Source: Pseudomonadota bacterium (GTDB lineage: Bacteria; Pseudomonadota; Gammaproteobacteria; Burkholderiales; Burkholderiaceae_C). From it: DNA of 44,779 bases. Below, one piece after another: positions 8,134-15,325 of this stretch (the first letter of the stretch is position 1; each line of letters opens with the position of its first letter). Location of the stretch: contig JAFEEH010000209.1 in NCBI GenBank assembly GCA_018241185.1, positions 1-44,779 on the forward strand, given 5' to 3'. The position numbers and the translations under genes are program-made. The notes beneath the pieces are model-generated. The model made no database searches, was not told the origin of the DNA, and saw only the letters and a program-made list of their open reading frames with translations.

Positions 8134-8556
8134 ATGAAGCCCATCACCCTTCCCGCACTTGTCGCCGCCGGCCTCTTCGCCGCGGCGTCCGCAGCCAGCG
8201 CCCAGACCACCTCGGTGCCCGCGACCCAGCCAGGCGTGGCGGGCCAGGCCAGCACCATGACGCCGGCCGGGGTGCCCAACCCCCCTCAGCGCCCCGACTA
8301 CAGCCAGCCCAACTCGCGCGACGGCGTGCGCATGGGCGCGGTGTGGAACAACCACAACCAGGCCAACACCAACACACCGGCGGGCGAGGCCAGCACGATG
8401 CGCAACAACCAGCCCAACACAACGCCGCAGGTGGGCGTGCGCACCCGGGCGGAGGTGCGCCAGGAGGCACTGCACCAGCCCCGCCCCTTCGGCTATACCG
8501 GCGAGCGACCGACCGTGGCGACCAATCCGATCGACACCACCGGCACGCCGAAGTGA
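8134..8556 (+). CDS. Small secreted Pro/Asn/Thr-rich protein
   Basis: A 140-residue protein with a clean signal peptide ([24 protein letters not shown], cleavage after residue 23). The mature part is low-complexity, rich in Pro, Asn, Gln and Thr, with [20 protein letters not shown] and a later partial echo ([10 protein letters not shown]). It ends TGTPK. No known domain is recognisable. An AGGAG Shine-Dalgarno lies 8 bases before the ATG, and a strong terminator follows. A second small secreted gene at 10720-11040 shares the PGVAG segment and TPK terminus, so they may be paralogues. Periplasmic or extracellular location is inferred from the signal peptide. Confidence 0.72.
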   Translation: MKPITLPALVAAGLFAAASAASAQTTSVPATQPGVAGQASTMTPAGVPNPPQRPDYSQPNSRDGVRMGAVWNNHNQANTNTPAGEASTMRNNQPNTTPQVGVRTRAEVRQEALHQPRPFGYTGERPTVATNPIDTTGTPK

Positions 8557-8599
8557 CGATGGCGACGCGGAGCCACAGGCCCGCTGTTCGTCGACACCT

Positions 8600-8624
8600 G
8601 CAGCGCTTCGGCGCTGCTTTTTCT
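8600..8624 (+). terminator. Rho-independent terminator after the small secreted gene
   Basis: GCAGCGC-TTCG-GCGCTGC makes a perfect 7-bp stem with a stable UUCG-type tetraloop, followed directly by TTTTTCTT. It starts about 44 bases after the stop codon of the 8134-8556 gene. Confidence 0.9.
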
Positions 8625-8655
8625 TGGGTGTGACCGAATTCGGTCGTGCCCATCA

Positions 8656-8720
8656 GGCAAAAGCCCGCTGCGCTTTGCACGCAGCGAGCTTTTGCCGAGG
8701 GTCGGCCGGCGGGGCCGACC
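8656..8720. terminator. Double stem-loop between convergent genes
   Basis: A long hairpin at 8656-8696 pairs GGCAAAAGC with GCTTTTGCC and CGCTGCG with CGCAGCG, with one C:A mismatch, around a 7-nt loop. A second, perfect 8-bp hairpin (GGTCGGCC/GGCCGACC) follows at 8700-8720. On the minus strand they lie just after the stop of the LTXXQ gene, so they probably terminate it. The first arm may also be a dispersed repeat. Confidence 0.6.
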
Positions 8721-8727
8721 GACGCGC

Positions 8728-9297
8728 TTAGCCCTTGGTCGGGGCCTGGTGGGCGTCGCCGTGTGGACGATGGCCATGGTGGCCATGACCGCGCGGGCCC
8801 ATGCGCAGGCTCTCGGCGTCGAAGGTCTTCTGCTGCGCAGGGGTGAGCTGCGCGTAGAAGGCCTTGGTCGCGTCGGCGCGCTTGGCGAACATCGCGCTGC
8901 GTTCAGCCTGGCGGGCCTGCATGCGGTCGATGCGCTCGGGCGTCGTGAGCTTCTCGAACTCCGCGCGGCGTGCCGCACGGTCTTCGGGCTTTGGCATCGC
9001 CGGCGGCTGCAGCGCCGTCGTGTAGCTGGTCCACGCGCCCTGTTGCTGCGCGTTGAGTTGCAGCTTGTCCTTCAGTGCCGCGAGGCGCTGGGCGCGATGC
9101 TGCTGCATGCGCTCGAAGCGCTGCGCGAAGTTTTTCTTGTGCTCCATGCGCGGCTTGGCGTCCGCAGGGGTCGCGGCGGCCTGGGCCTGGGTGGCCGACA
9201 GCGGCACGTTGGAGGGAGGCGGCGTCTGTGCGGACGCGGCGAAAGCGGCAGAGGCCAGCACACCGGCCCAGACCATCCGTTGGCGAAGAGAGATCAT
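8728..9297 (-). CDS. Periplasmic LTXXQ-motif protein (Spy/CpxP-like)
   Basis: The 189-residue protein has a signal peptide (cleavage after AFAASAQ, about residue 24) and a helical charged mature region with two LTXXQ-type segments: DKLQLNAQQQGAWTSY near residue 80 and AQLTPAQQKTFD near 150. This is the pattern of the Spy/CpxP superfamily of periplasmic chaperone-like stress proteins. The C-terminus is unusually His-rich (GHGHHGHRPHGDAH), suggesting metal binding or sensing. Length fits the family. It faces the small secreted gene tail to tail, separated by strong hairpins. Chaperone or metal-linked stress function is inferred from the fold. Confidence 0.82.
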   Translation of the reverse strand: MISLRQRMVWAGVLASAAFAASAQTPPPSNVPLSATQAQAAATPADAKPRMEHKKNFAQRFERMQQHRAQRLAALKDKLQLNAQQQGAWTSYTTALQPPAMPKPEDRAARRAEFEKLTTPERIDRMQARQAERSAMFAKRADATKAFYAQLTPAQQKTFDAESLRMGPRGHGHHGHRPHGDAHQAPTKG

Positions 9298-9448
9298 GCG
9301 AGTCCTTCCTTTCGTGGAAATGCTGCCGCGATGAAGAGTGCAGCAGGTGAGACGGAGTGTGGAAGGCGCGAATGTCCCGGCCGTGAGGACCGGGTCAACG
9401 CAGCATGATCAAAAGTAAAGATGCCGTGAATGCGTGCGGTCGTGCGGC

Positions 9449-10525
9449 TCACTTGGGCCGCGGGCGCTTCAGGTTGCGGTCAGGCACGCTCAGCCGGCCG
9501 TCGCGCAGTTCGCCCACTGCGTTCGCCACGGCTTGCGCGACGTTGCGCACCTCCTGTTGCAGCGCTTCGTCGGCGTCGAACGTGTCGTGGCTGGTGGCGT
9601 AGGGTTCGTAGTAGCCGAGGTAGCGGTCCAGCCTTGCCTGTTGGCCGGCGTCGATGAGCCCCATCCAATCGAGCCAGTCGCTGAGGTTGCGTCGCAGGCT
9701 TTCGATGCCCGCCACGTCACCGTGGACGACCACGCCGTACACGCGGCCGTCGAGGTGCTTGGGAAAGCCCCAGCCCTGCAGCTCCAGTGCCTTGGCCTCC
9801 TCGGCCTTCTTCCCCTGGGTGCTGGTCGGGTCGGGGTTGCCGCCGTCGGCGCACACCAGGCGGTCGATCATCAGCTTGAGCGGGCTGGTGGCCTGGTACC
9901 AGTGGGTGGGCGTGAGCACGATCACGCCATGGGCGGCAACCCAGCGTTCGTAGATCTCGTTCATCCAGTCGCCGGTCTGGCGCAGTGAATGGTTGGGGTA
10001 GCAGCTGCACGGCCAGTGGCACAGTGGCATGGCAGTGGAAACGCAGCCCTTGCAGGGGTGGATCTGGCGGCCGTATTCGGAGGTCACCAGACTGAGGTCG
10101 AGCAGGTCGACCTCGATGCCCGCGGCCTCCAGTGTCTGCTGCGCCATCAGCGCCATGCGCCAGGTCTTCGACACCTCGCCGGGGCAGGTGCCGTCGTTGC
10201 GGGGTGAGCCGTTGACCAGCAGCACGCGCGAACGCGTGTCGGGCCGGCCCCAGGCCGCCTGGGCGGCGTCGAGTCGGGCCCTGGCCTCCAGCCAGTCGAC
10301 GGACAGGTCGTACTCGGGGTCGGCGTAGCCCGGCCCGGCCTTGCGCGTGACGGGCGATTTGCGGCCTTCGTCATAGGCGTCCCAGGCGATGGCCTCCAGA
10401 CGCACGAGCGCTTCGGCCTCGGCGCCGAAGGCCGGATCCTGGAAGGGCTGCATGAAGCGCAGGTGGAACTCGCTGCGATCGAGGTGGCCAGGTGCCTGGC
10501 CCTTGCGGATGGCTGGGGGTTGCAT
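9449..10525 (-). CDS. Flavodoxin-fold NAD(P)H-dependent reductase with Cys-rich insert
   Basis: The 358-residue protein contains a flavodoxin/FMN-reductase fold from about residue 100: SRVLLVNGSPRNDGTC is the phosphate-binding loop, followed by a segment with HPCKGCVSTAMPLCHWPCSCYPN, then IVLTPTHWYQATSPLKLMIDRL typical of NADPH-dependent FMN reductases. The Cys cluster (six Cys in about 35 residues) could bind metal or an Fe-S cluster and is unlike simple reductases. The N-terminal 95 residues form a helical extension. ATG at 10525 is chosen; a second Met 24 codons later is an alternative. A 17-bp GC palindrome lies 30 bases upstream. The substrate is unknown; quinone or iron reduction is possible. 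Confidence 0.78.
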   Translation of the reverse strand: MQPPAIRKGQAPGHLDRSEFHLRFMQPFQDPAFGAEAEALVRLEAIAWDAYDEGRKSPVTRKAGPGYADPEYDLSVDWLEARARLDAAQAAWGRPDTRSRVLLVNGSPRNDGTCPGEVSKTWRMALMAQQTLEAAGIEVDLLDLSLVTSEYGRQIHPCKGCVSTAMPLCHWPCSCYPNHSLRQTGDWMNEIYERWVAAHGVIVLTPTHWYQATSPLKLMIDRLVCADGGNPDPTSTQGKKAEEAKALELQGWGFPKHLDGRVYGVVVHGDVAGIESLRRNLSDWLDWMGLIDAGQQARLDRYLGYYEPYATSHDTFDADEALQQEVRNVAQAVANAVGELRDGRLSVPDRNLKRPRPK

Positions 10526-10554
10526 GACGGCCGAGTCTGGGCACCGGCATGTCC

Positions 10555-10571
10555 CGGCGCTGCCAGCGCCG
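10555..10571. promoter_or_regulatory. GC palindrome upstream of the flavodoxin-fold gene
   Basis: CGGCGCTG-C-CAGCGCCG is a perfect 8+1+8 palindrome, 30 bases upstream of the ATG at 10525. It could be an operator or an RNA hairpin in the leader. No regulator gene is adjacent. Confidence 0.35.
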
Positions 10572-10719
10572 ACCGCACGCCGCGTGAGACCGCAGCGTGC
10601 CACCGGAGGCGCAACGTCCTACGTCCACGGCGCCGAGCAGACCGCACCGTCTTGACACGCGGTGCCATGCGGCAAGCGCAACCCGGCCCATCCCGGCCAC
10701 TTCCCTCGGAGTTCCACAC

Positions 10720-11040
10720 ATGATGTCTCGTCTTATCGCCCTGGTCGGCACCGCCTGCCTCGTGGCCAGCGTCCATGCGCAATCCAACCCGCCCGGCGTG
10801 GCGGTCCCGCCGAACACCCCCGGCGTGGCCGGCGGCAAATCCGAAAACGCCGCGGAAGCGCGCAAGAACATGCGGCCCCAGGGCGAGGTCAGGCCGCAAG
10901 GTGGTGATCAGCCCCGCACCGCCGAAGGCGGCGGCGTCGGCACCGACCGCGCCGCCATCGCGGGTGAGCGTCGCGCCGAAACGCGCGATCAACGCCGCCC
11001 CGGCAAGCGCAAGACCACGCAGGGCAGCACGCCGAAGTGA
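10720..11040 (+). CDS. Small secreted Pro/Gly/Arg-rich protein
   Basis: A 106-residue protein with a signal peptide (MMSRLIALVGTACLVASVHAQ, cleavage after residue 20 or 21) and a low-complexity mature region rich in Pro, Gly, Arg and Glu. It contains NTPGVAGGKSENA and ends with RKTTQGSTPK. No domain is recognisable. The PGVAG segment and final TPK are shared with the 140-residue secreted protein at 8134-8556. The mature part is strongly basic. It converges on the racemase gene; a copy of the 63-bp repeat lies between them and may act as the shared terminator. Function unknown. Confidence 0.7.
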   Translation: MMSRLIALVGTACLVASVHAQSNPPGVAVPPNTPGVAGGKSENAAEARKNMRPQGEVRPQGGDQPRTAEGGGVGTDRAAIAGERRAETRDQRRPGKRKTTQGSTPK

Positions 11041-11068
11041 ACGCGCAGGCCGCCTGACCGGCCGGCTC

Positions 11069-11131
11069 ATGAGGAAAATCAGCCCTCAGCGCCCGCCACG
11101 CCTGCGCAAGCAGCTATCAAAAGCATAGCAA
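11069..11131 (-). repeat. 63-bp-family repeat, copy B
   Basis: On the minus strand it reads GCTATGCTTTTGATAGC, then TGCTTGCGCAGGCG..GGCGGGCGCT and a GATTTTCC tail, matching the other copies in order and spacing. It fills the space between two convergent genes and ends 1 base before the racemase stop codon region, so it may form the terminator for both. Confidence 0.85.
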
Positions 11132-11132
11132 C

Positions 11133-11864
11133 TCACGACAGCGACTCGAGTTCCCAGGAGACGTTCTGCCATGCCACGCCGAAACCGGCGGGCGTCGACG
11201 TGGCGGGCAGGGCGCCCAGGGCCGTGCGCGCCCATTCGGCGCCTGCCTGCACGCTGTCGATCAGCGGAAACGGCAGTTCAGGTGCGATCTCGGCCGCCAT
11301 TCCCGCGAGGCCGGCACCCCCGAGGATCACGGCATCGGCGTGGAAGCGCGTCGCCGCCTCGCGGCATGCGCTCGCAAGCAGCGTCTTGGCCCCCACCGGA
11401 TCGGCAGCCAGTTGCGCCCCGGTCGGCGCGACCGTGTGCACGCCTGCCAACGATGCGCCGGGCGAGAGCGCGAGCGCCAGCCGCTCGAGCATCGGCTTCC
11501 AGCGTTCGCCCCCGGTCACGACGGCGTAGCGCCCGTGGCGCGCGGCGGCCAGGAAGGACGCTTCGGCCAGGCCGCTCACTGGCACGCCCGCCCCTTCGCG
11601 CAGCGCGAACAGGCCCGGATCGCCGAAGCAGCCGATGAGCACCGCGTCCGCCGGCAGCCCTTGCGCACGTGCCACCGCCCATGCGTCGAGCACGCTGTGC
11701 TGCGCGACGGCATAGGTCGCTTCCGACGAGATGTAGGGCGCGCCGAAGCGGGCCGTGAGGGTGTGCACGGCGAAACCGCCCTGCGCGGCAGCCTGCACGT
11801 GCCGCTGCAGCAGCGCGCTCACGCCGGCCGAGGTATTGGGGTTGATGACGAGCAGCGCTGGCAC
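11133..11864 (-). CDS. Aspartate/glutamate/hydantoin racemase-family protein
   Basis: The 243-residue protein begins MPALLVINPNTSAGVS, the signature opening of hydantoin racemases (COG4126). The first catalytic region, DAVLIGCFGDPGL, carries the expected Cys near residue 79. The second region reads ADAVILGGAGLAGMA, where two-base racemases have Cys in LGCAG; here it is Gly. A standard two-Cys racemization mechanism is therefore doubtful, and the protein may have a different activity. It starts 3 bases after the stop of the second permease gene and is the last gene of the ABC transporter operon. This ties its job to the imported compound, perhaps a hydantoin, amino acid or related nitrogen compound. 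Confidence 0.82.
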   Translation of the reverse strand: MPALLVINPNTSAGVSALLQRHVQAAAQGGFAVHTLTARFGAPYISSEATYAVAQHSVLDAWAVARAQGLPADAVLIGCFGDPGLFALREGAGVPVSGLAEASFLAAARHGRYAVVTGGERWKPMLERLALALSPGASLAGVHTVAPTGAQLAADPVGAKTLLASACREAATRFHADAVILGGAGLAGMAAEIAPELPFPLIDSVQAGAEWARTALGALPATSTPAGFGVAWQNVSWELESLS

Positions 11865-11867
11865 GGT

Positions 11868-12761
11868 TCATCCGCGTCGTCTGGACGCGCGCCGGCCCAG
11901 CAGCGCCGCGCTGCCGAGCGCCACACCCATGACCGCGAACGAGACGATCGTCGTGACGGTGCCCAGCGCATAGATCGAGGGCGTGGTCACGGTCGAAGTG
12001 AGGCCCTGCAGTTCGAGCGGGAGCGTGTTGACGTCGCCGATGGCCTGCGAGGTGCGCGCGATCTCGTCCCAGCTGAGGGTGAAGCCGAACATGCCGATGC
12101 CGATCACCGAGGGGCCGATGAGCGGCAGCACGACGTGCCGGAAGCTCTGCCAGGGCGTGGCGCCGAGGTCGCGTGCAGCTTCCTCGTAGGCCGGGTTGAA
12201 GCGATTGAACACGGCGAACATGATCAACAGGCCGAAGGGCAGCGTCCAGGTGAGGTGCGCGCCCAGCGCCGATGTGAGCAGGCCCAATGCAGTGCCGTAG
12301 TTCTCCAGCGTGCCCTCGGCGCCCATCGCCGTGAGCGCCGACTTGATGCCGGTATCGAGCAGGCGGAATTGCAGGCCGATGCCGAGCGACACGATGATCG
12401 AGGGCATGATGAGGCTGGCCACGGCGACGTAGAACAGCGCGTCGCCGCCCTGGAGCCGCTTGCGGAAGGCCAGGCCCGCCAGCACCGAGAGCACGACGGT
12501 GAAGGCCATCACCACCGCGCCGAGCATCAGCGAGCGCCGGAAGGCCGCACCGATGTCGACCGTGCCCAGCCCTTCGGCCAGCTTGTAGAACCAGTGCAGC
12601 GACACGCCGCGCATCGGAAAGGTGAGGCCGCCTTCCGGCCCCTGGAAGCTCAGCACGAAGATCGTGAACATCGGCCCGTACATGAACACGACGAACAGCG
12701 CGAACACGATCGCCAGCGGCCAGAAGCCGGGGCTGCGCTTGTCGGCGACGCGGGGGGTCAT
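11868..12761 (-). CDS. ABC transporter permease, PotC/PotI-like
   Basis: The 297-residue membrane protein has six hydrophobic segments and the binding-protein-dependent permease (EAA) loop, EEAARDLGATPWQSFRHVVLPLIGPSVIG, that contacts the ATPase. N-terminal WPLAIVFALFVVFMYGPMFTIFVLSFQGPEGG is typical of the PotC branch of spermidine/putrescine-type permeases. It is the second permease of the operon, 148 bases after the first; the gap is filled by an inverted-repeat element. The racemase-like gene follows after 3 bases. The C-terminus is Arg-rich. Confidence 0.92.
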   Translation of the reverse strand: MTPRVADKRSPGFWPLAIVFALFVVFMYGPMFTIFVLSFQGPEGGLTFPMRGVSLHWFYKLAEGLGTVDIGAAFRRSLMLGAVVMAFTVVLSVLAGLAFRKRLQGGDALFYVAVASLIMPSIIVSLGIGLQFRLLDTGIKSALTAMGAEGTLENYGTALGLLTSALGAHLTWTLPFGLLIMFAVFNRFNPAYEEAARDLGATPWQSFRHVVLPLIGPSVIGIGMFGFTLSWDEIARTSQAIGDVNTLPLELQGLTSTVTTPSIYALGTVTTIVSFAVMGVALGSAALLGRRASRRRG

Positions 12762-12766
12762 GGATT

Positions 12767-12895
12767 CGGACTTCCGGACGCAGAAGAAAGACCAAAGTGA
12801 CGCAGAGGACGCAGAAGAGACAGATGAACCATTTCTTGGAGGTCTTCTTTTGCGACCTCTGCGAAACTTTTGCGTCCTCTGCGTCCGGAAGTCCG
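12767..12895. repeat. Element with 18-bp perfect terminal inverted repeats (family 2, copy 1)
   Basis: CGGACTTCCGGACGCAGA at 12767-12784 is the exact reverse complement of 12878-12895. The interior holds further arms with a roughly 11-base rhythm of TGCG/CGCA (TGCGACCTC, TGCGAAACTTT, TGCGTCCTC). No ORF lies in it. It sits inside the operon between the two permease genes. A relative with the same GCGTCC/GGACGC arms lies at 31026-31124. Confidence 0.85.
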
Positions 12896-12909
12896 TTCCC
12901 GCTTTCGCA

Positions 12910-13827
12910 TCACAGCTCCTTGCGGATGTCGACTAGCCGCGTGAGGCCGTAGATGATCATGAGCACGACCGCCAGCAGGATGACCGCGTTTGCGGCGGCC
13001 AGGGGGAACTGCAGGTAGCTGGTCTGCACCTGGATGATCTTGCCGACGGAGGCGATCTGCTGGCCGCCCATGACGCCGATGGTGACGAAGTCGCCCATGA
13101 CGATGGTGATGACGAAGATCGAGCCGATGATGATGCCGGTCTTGGTGAGCGGGACGATCACGTTCCACAGCGTCTGCCAGCCGCTGGCACCGGCATCGGT
13201 GGCGGCTTCGAGCAGGCTGCGGTCGATGCGCATCATCGAATTGAAGATCGGCACGATCATGAACATCGTGTACAGGTGCACGAAGGCCAGCACCACCGAG
13301 AAGTCCGAGAACAGCAGCCACTCGACCGGCTCGTTCACCAGGCCGATGCCCACGAGCGTCTGGTTCACCAGCCCGTTGCGCCCGAGCAATGGCACCCACG
13401 AGATCATGCGGATGACGTTGGAGGTCCAGAAGGGCACGGTGCACAGCACGAACAGCGCGGTCTGCATGCCCGACGAGCGCACGTGAAACGCCAGGAAGTA
13501 CGCGACCGCGAAGCCCAGCACCAGCGTGATCGCCCAGACCAGGAAGCAGAACTTGAGCGTGGACAGATACGTCGACAGCGTGACGCAGAAGTCGCCGTTG
13601 TCGGTGAGGTGCGAGCAGCCCTCGAAGATGCTGAGGTAGTTGCGCAGCGAGACGGCCGGGATCAGCTCGTACTCGTTGAAGTCCCACAGGCTGACCATGC
13701 CGATGAGCAGCAGCGGGACGATGAAGAACAGCAGGAACACCAGCGCGAACGGCGCCGCCTGCCACCACGCGGCGATGGTGTGCAGCGGCCGGGCGGCGGC
13801 GTGAGGGGCGGTGGCGGGGGCGCTCAT
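12910..13827 (-). CDS. ABC transporter permease, PotB/PotH-like
   Basis: The 305-residue membrane protein has six hydrophobic segments. A PotB-like opening (PFALVFLLFFIVPLLLIGMVSLWDFNEYE) is followed by a large periplasmic loop with FEGCSHLTDNGDFCVTLSTYLSTLKF, which includes two Cys. The EAA loop reads LLEAATDAGASGWQTLWNVIVPLTKTGIIIG. It forms the channel with the PotC-like subunit. ATG at 13827 is preferred over an upstream in-frame start at 13896 because it gives the usual length and an AAGAGG motif lies about 13 bases upstream. It is separated from the binding-protein gene by 156 bases holding a strong stem-loop. Confidence 0.92.
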   Translation of the reverse strand: MSAPATAPHAAARPLHTIAAWWQAAPFALVFLLFFIVPLLLIGMVSLWDFNEYELIPAVSLRNYLSIFEGCSHLTDNGDFCVTLSTYLSTLKFCFLVWAITLVLGFAVAYFLAFHVRSSGMQTALFVLCTVPFWTSNVIRMISWVPLLGRNGLVNQTLVGIGLVNEPVEWLLFSDFSVVLAFVHLYTMFMIVPIFNSMMRIDRSLLEAATDAGASGWQTLWNVIVPLTKTGIIIGSIFVITIVMGDFVTIGVMGGQQIASVGKIIQVQTSYLQFPLAAANAVILLAVVLMIIYGLTRLVDIRKEL

Positions 13828-13888
13828 GAAGGAAACGACCTCTTGAAGTCCTGCAATCTGCCAAGGGCGAGCGAAGCGAAACCTGTTC

Positions 13889-13934
13889 GGGGGCACCCGC
13901 GGAACCGGCTTTGCCGGGCCGCTGGGTGCGCCCC
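13889..13934. repeat. Intercistronic nested stem-loop after the binding-protein gene
   Basis: GGGG.CACCC.CGG pairs with CCG..GGGTG.CCCC, and the apex contains CCGGC-TTT-GCCGG. The structure lies between the stop of the binding-protein gene and the next permease. Such structures commonly protect the upstream mRNA and give more binding protein than permease; that function here is inferred. The surrounding text (GGCTTTGCCGGGCCGCTGGGTGC) resembles a repeat I associate with related genomes. Confidence 0.6.
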
Positions 13935-13983
13935 TTGAGGGGGATTCGGCTACACGAAGTGAGCAAGAAACGGGGTGGTCGGG

Positions 13984-15264
13984 TTATGCCGCCACGAACT
14001 CGTTCCACTTGCGAACCATGTACTCGTTCTCGTCCATGACCGCGTTCCAGCAGGCGATGCCGCCCATGCGCTGCTCGTAGCTGCCACCGTCGCGCACGCT
14101 GCCCGCCTTGGCGATCACCACGCCCTGCGGGCTCTTGATGTCCTGCGCGGCGGGCTTGCCTTCCATCCAGTAGGCCCACTCGTAGGGCTCCATCTTGGCT
14201 TTGGCGGTCTCCAGCACGGCGCTGTAGTAGCCCTGGCGGTTGAGGTACGCGCCGGCCCAGCCGTCGAGGAACCAGTTGATGAACTCGTAGGCGCCGTCGA
14301 GCTTCTTGCCCGACAGCGTGGTCGGCAGCCCGAAGCCCGAGGCCCAGGCGCGGTAGCCTTCCTTCAGCGGCTGGAACACGCAGTCGATGCCCTTGCTGCG
14401 CACGGCCGTCACGGCCGGGCTCCACATCGACTGGATCACGACCTCGCCCGAGGCCATGAGGTTGACCGACTCGTTGAAGTCCTTCCACAGCGCACGGAAC
14501 TGGCCGGCCTTCTTGGCCTCGATGAGCGTCTTGATCGTGAGGTCGATCTCGGCCTTGCTCATGTTGCCCTTGTCCTTGTATTTGTGGATGCCCTTGGCCT
14601 CCACCACCATCGCCGCGTCCATGATGCCGATGGAAGGGATGTTCAGGACCGCGGCCTTGCCCTTGAATTCGGGGTTGAGCAGTTCGGCCCAGCTCTCGAT
14701 GGGGCGCTTGATCAGGTCGGGGCGAATGCCCAGCGTGTCGGCGTTGTAGGTGGTGGGGATCAGCGTCATCCACTGCGTGGGCGCCTTGGCGAAGACCTTG
14801 CTCTTCTCGCCTTCCAGGAAGATCACCTTCTTGGGCGCCGTGCCCTGGTCGCCCACGGCCTTGCCGGCCACCATGCCCTGGGTGAAGAGCGGCGTGATCT
14901 TGTCGGCGTTCTTCACGCGCTTGGTGTCGATGCCCTTCAGGTTGCCGGTGGGCACGATCTTCTTGAGCGAGAAGAACTCGGTGTCGATCAGGTCGAAGCT
15001 GTTGGGCGCGGTGACGGCGCGCTTGGTCACGTCGTCGGTGGTCACGGCCACATACTGGATCTCGATGCCGGTGTCGGCCTTGAACTTGTCGGCGATGGCC
15101 TTGTCCTGGTTCACCGCCGTGCCCAGGTAGCGCAGCACCACCTTCTCCTGCGCATGGACGAAGGGCGCGATGCCCGTGGCCAGGATGCCGGCCGTGCCTT
15201 GCAGCAGGGTGCGGCGCTTCAAGGAGGAGGAGGAGCTGCGGTTGTCTTCGTTGGATGCGGACAT
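13984..15264 (-). CDS. Periplasmic solute-binding protein, PotD/PotF-like
   Basis: The 426-residue protein starts with a twin-arginine-type signal (LKRRTLLQGTAGILATGIAPFVHAQ), so it is probably exported folded by the Tat system. The mature part is an extracellular solute-binding protein of the polyamine type: VVLRYLGTAVNQDKAIADKFKADTGIEIQYV at the start, and later EGYRAWASGFGLPTTLSG and NWFLDGWAGAYLNRQGYYSA. It delivers substrate to the permease pair. The start at 15264 is supported by AAGAGGCA about 9 bases upstream. The ligand cannot be read from sequence; polyamine-type proteins also bind amino acids, opines and other nitrogen compounds, and the racemase homologue in the operon argues against a simple polyamine. 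Confidence 0.92.
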   Translation of the reverse strand: MSASNEDNRSSSSSLKRRTLLQGTAGILATGIAPFVHAQEKVVLRYLGTAVNQDKAIADKFKADTGIEIQYVAVTTDDVTKRAVTAPNSFDLIDTEFFSLKKIVPTGNLKGIDTKRVKNADKITPLFTQGMVAGKAVGDQGTAPKKVIFLEGEKSKVFAKAPTQWMTLIPTTYNADTLGIRPDLIKRPIESWAELLNPEFKGKAAVLNIPSIGIMDAAMVVEAKGIHKYKDKGNMSKAEIDLTIKTLIEAKKAGQFRALWKDFNESVNLMASGEVVIQSMWSPAVTAVRSKGIDCVFQPLKEGYRAWASGFGLPTTLSGKKLDGAYEFINWFLDGWAGAYLNRQGYYSAVLETAKAKMEPYEWAYWMEGKPAAQDIKSPQGVVIAKAGSVRDGGSYEQRMGGIACWNAVMDENEYMVRKWNEFVAA

Positions 15265-15325
15265 CGGTGTTGCCTCTTTCGGTGATGGCGGTTGCAAAAA
15301 AGGGGGGAGAAAGGGGGGAAAAGGT

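Noticed and set aside
12767-12895. Insertion sequence
   Set aside because: Terminal inverted repeats are present, but there is no transposase and only about 130 bp; it is better described as a miniature repeat element.
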